Origin: an uncultured Atopobiaceae bacterium
Lineage (GTDB): Bacteria > Actinomycetota > Coriobacteriia > Coriobacteriales > Atopobiaceae
Length of the DNA stretch: 16,350 nt
Reading direction: 5' to 3'
Assembly (NCBI GenBank): GCA_905233865.1
Contig: CAJOGH010000063.1
Span: 1,957-18,306, forward strand
The notes under the pieces were generated by a model, which was not told the origin of the DNA, searched no databases, and saw only the letters and a program-made list of their open reading frames with translations. Below, piece after piece: positions 8,401 to 13,700 of the stretch; within the stretch, counting starts at the first letter, position 1, and each line of letters opens with the position of its first letter. The translations under genes and the position numbers were made by a program.

Positions 8401-10483
8401 CCACGCCTGTGTAGTCGCCGGTGCCCGTGACGCGGATGGTGTAGGTGCCGACCTCTTGCGGGTCGCTCACCTCGTTGCCGTCGGCGTCAAGGTAGACGTA
8501 GGTGAAGAACGCGCCAACGTCGACGGCCTCGGTCGAGGCGCTCAGACGGAGGTCGGCGTTGGGGTACACGCTCTTGTCGGTCCAGACGACTTCGGGGACG
8601 GGCTTGATGGCCACGCCCGTGAAGGGATAGGCGGCCTGGGCGACGGTGACGGAGCCGCTGGCGGAGCTGATGTCGCGCCTGGGCCCGTAGTAGTCACGCG
8701 GGCTCTCCTTGAGCTTGGGGAGCGACCAGCCGCGCTGCAGGTAGGCAGTTGCATCGGTGCCGGCAAAGAGGCCATAGGTGACTGTGGCCTTGGAACCCTC
8801 GGCACGGGCGCTCACAGCGCTGCCGCCGGTCTCATAGGTGAAGGTGCCGCCGCGGACGGTGGCGGTGCCCGAGACGTTGATCTGCGGGGCCGTGATGCCC
8901 GCGCCGGTCACGAGGTTGCCGCTCTGGACGTCCACGACGCCCTCGGCAACCACAAGGCTCACCGCGACGTTGGCGCCGGTGATGGTGCCGAGCTTGGCCT
9001 CGGTGGAATCGAGGATGGCAAGCGACGAGGTTGCGGGCACGGTGAGGACGGGCTGGCCCTCCTCCGCCGTGATGGTGTGGCCGTACAGGTCAAACTTGAC
9101 CTCGCTGGCGTCCGGGACGACCACGGACTCGGTCACGTCCTTCTTGAGGCGCACCGTGGAGCCGTAGCCATTGGCGTTCTCGAGCGCACGCGCGACGCTC
9201 TCGTACGGCGTGCTGGAGCCGTCGGCCTTGATGACGTCGGCCGCCACCTCAACGATGCGGAAGCTCTGCGGGGTGGACGTGGCGCCCTCGTAGTTGTCGC
9301 CCGCGCCGATGGCACGCACGTAGTAGGTGCCAAGGTCCACGGGGTTCTCGACGACCGTGGTGCAGGTCTCGTCGGAGTAGTACTCGAGCGTGTAGTCGGT
9401 CCCAAACTCCAGGTCGCGGCCGTACAGGCTCACACCTGGCACGGGCTTGATGGCAGAGCCGGTGTAGGGCTGGACGGGAATGGCGGCAATGGTGCCCGTC
9501 GCCATGTTCGCCTTGGTGATGGTGAAGCTGGCGGGAACGATCGTCACGTCGTAGTTGGGGTTGGGAGTGTAGCGGGCGGTGAGCACGTCGGCATAGGTGT
9601 CAACGGCCTCGTCGTCGTTCGTGCGCACGTAGGTGGGCGAGCCGAGGTCGGTCGGGTCTACGAGGTCCTCGAGGCCCGTGGCGGCAAAGGCCGGGTCGGG
9701 CGTGCTGTACTCCTTTTGGGACGCCGTCATGGCAATGGTGATGCTCTTGGTGTTGATGACCCACTCGATGGCCTGGTCGGTGCTGCTGTCCTCGGCCGGA
9801 TCGAGGTCCCAGATGTAGTTGGTGACGTCCACGAGGCAGGCGCGCGCGGTGTAGGTGCCCGCGGTCTGGCCACGCTCTCCCTGCAGGTAGTAGATGTCAG
9901 TCATGCCGTCGGCGACGTAGACGCCCTGGAGGGTCGTTGAGTCGTACGTCAGTCCCTCGACGGCCGTGGGCACGCTCACCTGCTGCTTGTCGATCACGAA
10001 GGTGGCGATGGCCGCGCCCGTGAAGTTGCCCTTGCCCGTAACGCGGACCGAGGCACCACCGGCGTTGACGTTGTCGGTCCAGACGGCGTCGTACTCGCTG
10101 GTCTCGAGCGTAAGGTCGTTGTTGGACTTGACCGCGATGGGAGGCTCGATGTCGGAGCCGGTGTAGGTGTAGCTACCCGTGATGGTCGCATTGACGTTCT
10201 GGGCGCTCGTGATGTCGGCGGGATTGATGGTGAGGGTGCCCGTGATGGTGCCCGGGGCGTTGTAGTTGTTCTGAGCCGCCTCGTTGGCAAACTTGAAGCT
10301 CGCGACGATCTCGTAGGTGCCGGCGTCAGTGGCGTTCGCAGGCGTGTAGGCGTCGACGTCGATCTCGGTGGCGTCGTACAGGCCCGTACCGCTGCGGTAC
10401 AGCGTGCTCTTGTCGACCTCGATGGTGTGGGAATCGCGATCGTACGTGGCCGTGCCGCCCATGTTGCCCTCGCGCATGGTCAC
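4646..10483 (-). CDS. Giant MBG/beta-helix surface protein, middle fragment B
   Basis: This is the continuation of fragment A in another frame. As a stand-alone ORF it would begin at the GTG at 10481-10483, but genuine coding sequence is readable from about 10588 (RFNSDASDAYGTLTIDKASF in the same frame), and no ribosome binding site is expected inside this repeat protein. I therefore consider it part of the upstream gene, not a separate one. Order of modules: rest of super-unit 1, one MBG domain, beta-helix region 4, three MBG domains, beta-helix region 5, four MBG domains, the second FIVAR-like domain, one linker domain with an Asp/Asn-rich loop, and the first half of super-unit 2. The last roughly 48 residues (from TMPQAPRATT onward, Arg/Thr/Ser/Pro-rich) are an out-of-frame artefact; the true path moves to the next frame near 4788. 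The TGA is at 4646-4648. Role inferred: extracellular stalk or adhesin. Confidence 0.85.
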   Translation of the reverse strand: MTMREGNMGGTATYDRDSHTIEVDKSTLYRSGTGLYDATEIDVDAYTPANATDAGTYEIVASFKFANEAAQNNYNAPGTITGTLTINPADITSAQNVNATITGSYTYTGSDIEPPIAVKSNNDLTLETSEYDAVWTDNVNAGGASVRVTGKGNFTGAAIATFVIDKQQVSVPTAVEGLTYDSTTLQGVYVADGMTDIYYLQGERGQTAGTYTARACLVDVTNYIWDLDPAEDSSTDQAIEWVINTKSITIAMTASQKEYSTPDPAFAATGLEDLVDPTDLGSPTYVRTNDDEAVDTYADVLTARYTPNPNYDVTIVPASFTITKANMATGTIAAIPVQPYTGSAIKPVPGVSLYGRDLEFGTDYTLEYYSDETCTTVVENPVDLGTYYVRAIGAGDNYEGATSTPQSFRIVEVAADVIKADGSSTPYESVARALENANGYGSTVRLKKDVTESVVVPDASEVKFDLYGHTITAEEGQPVLTVPATSSLAILDSTEAKLGTITGANVAVSLVVAEGVVDVQSGNLVTGAGITAPQINVSGTATVRGGTFTYETGGSAVSARAEGSKATVTYGLFAGTDATAYLQRGWSLPKLKESPRDYYGPRRDISSASGSVTVAQAAYPFTGVAIKPVPEVVWTDKSVYPNADLRLSASTEAVDVGAFFTYVYLDADGNEVSDPQEVGTYTIRVTGTGDYTGVVDITFDIVPVNLITATLKFTSAYEAYATDGVDYTSLAYEPEVYAYLDNDGTGSYEAGGADVMLEKGPDYAVKYTDATNAGTGLVTIIPGTNGNFTGSNTISFEIHKRSLAATDGTIAISGMRTDNYPYSGDPIKPVPNVTFTYREDGEVRATTNLRASDVTQQFGDWFNIAYYAASDTERTTPVEPVTEGDYVVVLTGTGNFEGVVELPFTIGAAFACVVYADETGTEVTVPYATLREAFAAAPTGSVVRLLKDATGDNAEDDVVLAEGIDTTLDLRGLAFEGSITNNGTLSVVAGGDAASFKAAAGKSAIVNNGTLTLQSGTYNGNADAPVIATAAGSTTYVNGGTYDYPTTSSVISGAGSAQVGFGPILSGHDADDAGYVIYGYELDHISEADQRYTAKPSVAFVAIEGVANTYTYNGSPIAPEPTRVTWRSTAISKDAEYTVSYAEADGTARASAPTEVGTYQVVLKGINSYTGTYTQTFQIVPKSITHATVTVPDHTDRTYTGEALTEDVTITDNETGTPVALVKDTDYTVTYSHNTNAGTATVVYQGTGNYTNQVVKTFTINPKPISTGYTLTAPTTMFDRLPHTPEVTVSETAVDGSPVLDASNYRLNYYGREVTLAGETSYYDPMDSMTAAGTYYVVATGTGNYTGTCVGTYVIEPASIEGFTPADVQKDYNGEVQAYDGSVTLGGLTLKEGTEYEIVYQRATTTDGETTWSDCAPTDVKNVGSYRVYASGLGDYAGKRTTATGAFDILEVDKRALKSLIGVDAEAADYEASATYDKDHVLISDGAPTNIVIDYAYEGSGRTAGENLHAEDVYTTSTAKQSLATHIGDARAIYDNENVTAQQVYDAVRALSASKTTFDASKRVLNSNRSLNKQVLARVGNATVYQSSDQDQTYTTKAIEPALFVWFDSNENNTYDAGEPQLVEGKDYVLGHYDQAQDKVLDNSSHTDNVNVAEATDTPAPTVHLSGVGTYYHMTEGAYDSYLDVPFTIVQASLAGASIEVTSTKTYDNTVYAPTVVVKLNGEVVAPENYDLTWYKNGTEIAADQIKNASDQYTVKATGKLNCKDTTNMAAPFSIAKRDWQMTTELLADGDAAKMDGTLYSLPFDNTPHSVSVSYTAIDADNADRAGEGANDVAVSYTYNGKDHTSETAGNTYAVVASFSNPDSENYNDIASVSGTLEIRPSTLTKVTVTEPEGGYVYTMPQAPRATTSSSWTRTVTRSVPRPTAWPTIPTSTCPTSMRARPRST
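4780..4795 (-). other. Second frameshift site in the giant gene
   Basis: Upstream, fragment B reads EPEGGYVYT; downstream, the sensible frame reads DAAGAEGDHIIVLDE. Between TAC (4790-4792) and GAT (4785-4787) only two bases remain, so one base appears to be missing (or two extra are present). The surrounding module is the third domain of super-unit 2. There is no homopolymer or short tandem repeat here, unlike the first site. The exact junction could lie a few codons either way. Confidence 0.65.
5421..5779 (-). other. Linker MBG-like module with Asp/Asn loop after FIVAR module 2
   Basis: An MBG-like domain whose central loop DSNENNTYDAGEP (5624-5662) has alternating Asp/Asn/Glu residues, then VEGKDYVLGHYDQ and LSGVGTYYHM. 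The loop resembles EF-hand-like calcium loops, but this is not proof of metal binding. It matches the linker module at 10796-11142 by position. Confidence 0.5.
5780..6133 (-). other. FIVAR-like helical module 2
   Basis: A helical segment homologous to module 1: VDKRALKSLIGVDAEAADYE near the start and AIYDNENVTAQQVYDAVRAL near the end, with the shared middle motif (VYTTSTAKQSL against IYVTSTVYKTF in module 1). It occupies the same place in the module order, just ahead of a linker domain and a five-module super-unit. Confidence 0.6.
6134..7189 (-). other. MBG-domain block 5 (four modules)
   Basis: The modules open with NTYTYNGSPIAPEPTRV; DRTYTGEALTEDV (then DTDYTVTYSHNTNAGTATVV and TGNYTN); MFDRLPHTPEVTV (then TGTGNYTGTCVGTYVIEP); and KDYNGEVQAYDGSV (then GTEYEIVYQRA and SGLGDYAGKRTT). 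The block passes into FIVAR-like module 2 through FDILEVDKR, parallel to FEVTETDK before module 1. Confidence 0.65.
7190..7764 (-). other. Beta-helix-like region 5
   Basis: It begins AFACVVYADETGTEVTVPYA, then TLREAFAAAPTGSVVRLLKD, then a DLRGLAFEGSITNNGTLSV turn series including VNNGTLTLQSGTYNG and YVNGGTYDYP. It ends at KPSVAFVAIEGV, the same cap as region 3. It lacks enzymatic motifs that I can see. Confidence 0.6.
7765..8679 (-). other. MBG-domain block 4 (three modules)
   Basis: The first module reads AAYPFTGVAIKPVPEV with an acidic loop LDADGNEVSD (8462-8491) and TGTGDYTG. The second contains LDNDGTGSYEAGGAD (8222-8266), then GPDYAVKYTDATNAGTG. The third reads NYPYSGDPIKPVPNV...TGTGNFEG...FTIG. 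It matches block 2 in module number and in the PYPF/YPFTG opening, consistent with duplication. Confidence 0.65.
8680..9246 (-). other. Beta-helix-like region 4
   Basis: The opener AADVIKADGSSTPYESVARAL...STVRLKKDVTESVVVP...FDLYGHTIT matches regions 2, 3 and 5. It is followed by solenoid turns such as VDVQSGNLVTGAGI and ATVRGGTFTYETGG, and a Tyr/Arg-rich cap (SPRDYYGPRRDIS). It corresponds in position to region 2 in the mega-duplication. One MBG module (about 9247-9515, GRDLEFGTDYTLEYYSDETC) precedes it. Confidence 0.6.
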
Positions 10484-10795
10484 TTTGTCATCGGTGGTGG
10501 TAAAGCGGACACCGGACAGGTCGAAGCTTGCCTTGTCGATCGTCAGCGTGCCGTAGGCGTCGGAGGCGTCAGAGTTGAAGCGCGCGCGCGGACGTAGTAG
10601 GTGCCAGCGTCGATGAGCTCGGACGCGTTGATGAGCGTCTCGAAGTCAGTGGCACGGGACCACTCGAGCGTGTAGTCACCATCGGCGACAAGAGCCTTGG
10701 TGTTGGTGACGGTCACCTGAGGGGTCTGGGTCGCACGGTTGTAGGTGTAGGTGCCGCTGACCGTGACGGTGCTGTCGTCCTTGAGCGAGGCGCGG
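9516..10795 (-). repeat. Five-module super-unit 1 (contains frameshift 1)
   Basis: Ordered modules S1-S5. S1 contains a DYTLEW strand and ends GTYYVRA. S2 is YDG-like: DLSGV...ATYDRDSHTI...AGTYEIVASF. S3 is SYTYTGSDIEPPI...NVNAGGASVRVTGKGNFTG. S4 is VSVPTAVEGLTYDST...NYIWD...AIEWVIN. S5 is MBG_2-like: QKEYSTPDPAFAATG...NPNYDVT...SFTIT. The CG-run frameshift lies at the S1/S2 junction. The same S1-S5 order recurs in super-units 2, 3 and 4. Confidence 0.6.
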
Positions 10796-13700
10796 TTGAT
10801 GTGGAACTCCTTGGAGCGAACGGAGACGTTCAGACCCTGGATGGACTCGTGCTCGACGTAGTAGCTACCGGCGCCGAAAGCCTTGGCGTAGTAGGTGCCC
10901 ACGTTGGTCGGCGAGACCTCCTGGGTGCACTCGGCGTCCTTGTAGTAGGCCAGCGTGTAGTCGGTGTCCTCCAGAAGGAGGGTGTCGACCTCGGGCGTGT
11001 AGGCGCCGTCGGGTGTGGTGGGGTCGCTCTCGCTGCCCTTGTCCTCAAAGACCTTGACCTCAGGTAGGTTGCGCTCTCCGTCGTAGGTGACGTCGCTCAC
11101 GAGCATGACGTACTTGGAGTCGGAGATGTTGCCCAGGTGGACGTTCGTGCGCTTGGCCGCGTCGAAGACGCGCTTGGCGCCGCGCAGGTTGTCCACGGCC
11201 GTGGCCACCTGCTCGGCGGTCACGTTCTTGTTGTTGTAAATCTCGGTGTAGGTGGTGATGGCGTCACGGAAGGTCTTGTAAACGGTGGACGTGACGTAGA
11301 TCGCCCCGTTCTCGAGCGTCTCGCCCTGGGTGACGGTGTCGCCTTCAACGGTGTAGGCGTGGCCGCCGTTGTCGTCACTGACATTGGTCTTGTCACGGTC
11401 AGAGCTGCAGGAGCTCTCATAGGTCGCGGCATCCGGGTCGATGCCGATGACCTTGGCAAGCTCGGTCTTGTCGGTCTCGGTGACCTCGAAGGTCTGGGCG
11501 AGCGAGGTTCCCGTGAAGTTGCCGATGCCATGCGCGGCGACGCTGTACTCGGCGACGTCCTTGAAGGCCGCGACCGTCTCGTCGTCAGACTTGGAGAGCG
11601 TGTAGTCGGTCCCCAGGACGAGCTTATAGCTGGCGGGCTCGCCCTTGGAGGTGTAGGTATAGGTAACCTCGTTGGTGGGCGCGATGTCGCCGCCCGTGTA
11701 CTCGGCGCTTGCCCTGGCGGGCGTGACCTCGGCCAGGGAGGCCTGGTTGATGGTGAGCGTGCCGGACTTGACCGTGATGTCGTAGTTGGGGCTCACGTCA
11801 TAGGTCGCGCTCGTGGCATAGCCGCCGGCGCGGACGTCCTCACCCTCCTCGCGCGTGCCATGGATGTTCAGAACCGCGCGGTCGGCGTCAAAGACGCCCG
11901 TGTCCTCGGGGGTCAGATTGGGGTCGTCGTTAAGGTAGGTCTTGGCCGTGGTCACACCCGTGAGGGTGGCCTTTGCGCGTGCGATGGCGAACGGCCCGGA
12001 CACGTGGCCGGTGTAGTTACCGGTGCCCGTGCAGGTCACAAACGCGTTGCCAGCCTGCGTGTTGTTCTCGTAGGCGACGGTGTAGTCCTTGGTGGCGTCC
12101 AGCGTCACGCCCTCGAAGATGCCACTCACGGTGAGTCCGGTGAGCTCGACCGGGGCGCCGCCGGCGTAGACGCATGCCTCGTCCAAGCCACCCAGGGTGG
12201 CCGAGGAGATGGACTTGGGCTCGATGACGAACCTGATGGCCTTGGTGCCGGTGTAGGCGCCCTGGCCGGTGATAGCCACGTAGTAGGTGCCCGCGTCGTG
12301 CGGCGTGACTGCTACCTTGAGCTCGGCATCGGAGTAGTAGGCCACGGTGTAGTCCGTGTCCTTGACCAGCACGAGCTCCTCGCTGGAGTTGGTGGAGTAG
12401 GCCACGCGGGTGGGCTCGGGCGTCTGGTCGGCGTTGTTGAAGGTGGAGGTGCCGGGGACGCCCTCGATGACCGCGTAGGCGACGCTGGGCTTGGGCGTGA
12501 AGAGCGTCTCGCCCTCGCTGCGAGCAAGCTCGTAGCCAAAGACGACGCTGCTGTTGGCGTCAGCCGCGGAGAAGCTGGGCTTGTTGTCAGTCGTGCCCGC
12601 GGTGATGGTGGCTGAGGTGCTGGCGTCAAGCGCCGTGGCACCCATGGGATAGGAGAAGGTGCCGCCCGTGATGCGGACGTTACCCGTGCCGGCAATGACC
12701 GGGACATCGCCCGAGGTGGTATAGGTGCCAGCCTGGATGATGGTGGCACCGCCTGTCACCAGCGCGGTGGCAGAGCTTGAGATGCCGCCCGTGGCAGCCT
12801 CGTTGGCGATGGTCACGGAACCGTTGTTGGTGAGCGTGCCGTTGATGGTCTTGCCCGCAAGGTCAAGCGTGAACGACGAGGCCTCGGGAACGGTGACGTC
12901 CTCGGTCACGTCCTCCAGGAGACGGACCGTGGAGGTGAGCGGCGCGTCGTCGATGGCCGCCTGGAGCGTGCCGTAGTTGGTCGCGGTCGTCTGCCCAAAG
13001 CGCGTGACGCTCGCGACGGGCGTGACCACGTTGAAGGTGGTCTCGCGCTCCCCGTAGAAGTTGTTGATGCCCTTGATGGCGATGGTGGCCGTGCCGATCT
13101 CGATGTTGTTGGTGTAGGTGGCCTCATAGTCGCGGCCCTGCACCAGCGTGTAGGTGCGCTCCTCCCCTCCCTTGGTGGAGGTGAAGGTCATGACCGGCTC
13201 GGGTGTCTTGGCCGTGCCGTCGGCGGCCTGGTTAGGAATGGCCGCCAGCGCGGTGGTGTTGATGTCGCTGGGCACGATCTGGAAGTCGCGATAGGTCATG
13301 CCCTCGAAGGAGTTGCCGATGCCGTACACGAGCGCACGGGCGGTACCGGCGTCCGTGTTGGACTCGTAGGTCACACGGTAGTCGGTGTTCTCCACCAGCT
13401 TGGTCTTGCCGTCCTTGGCATACAGCGTGAGCTCGGGCTCGGAGGCAAAGCCGTTGTAGGGCTGGCGACCGATGTCGTTGAAGGTGACGTCACGGGAGAC
13501 GTTTGCCTTGACGATCTCAAAGTCGATAACACGCTCGCCCGTGTAGCCGGCAGCAGTCTTGCCCGTGAGCACGAGCTTGTAGGAGCCAACCGCGAGCGGC
13601 AGCGCCTCGTTGACGAGGGGCGTCGACGAGTCATCCACGAGGGTCTGCGTGCCCTTGCGGTAGCTCACGGTGTAGTGCGTGTCGCGCGTGAGGGCGTCCG

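Noticed and set aside
6635..9940. Second long plus-strand open frame (about 1,100 codons), and a similar one at 11137-12615
   Set aside because: Same Gly/Val/Arg/His/Asp-rich antisense character, no recognisable domain or start context, and the minus strand is convincingly coding over the same bases.
10484..10542. Possible intergenic gap with a promoter between fragments A and B
   Set aside because: The stretch encodes good module sequence (KASFDLSGVRFTTTDDK) in the frame of fragment B, so it is coding DNA and not a spacer.
10540..10600. Programmed ribosomal -1 frameshifting at the CG run
   Set aside because: The run does not form a canonical X-XXY-YYZ slippery heptamer, and nothing about the downstream sequence suggested a dedicated stimulator. 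A DNA-level repeat-number change explains the site more simply.
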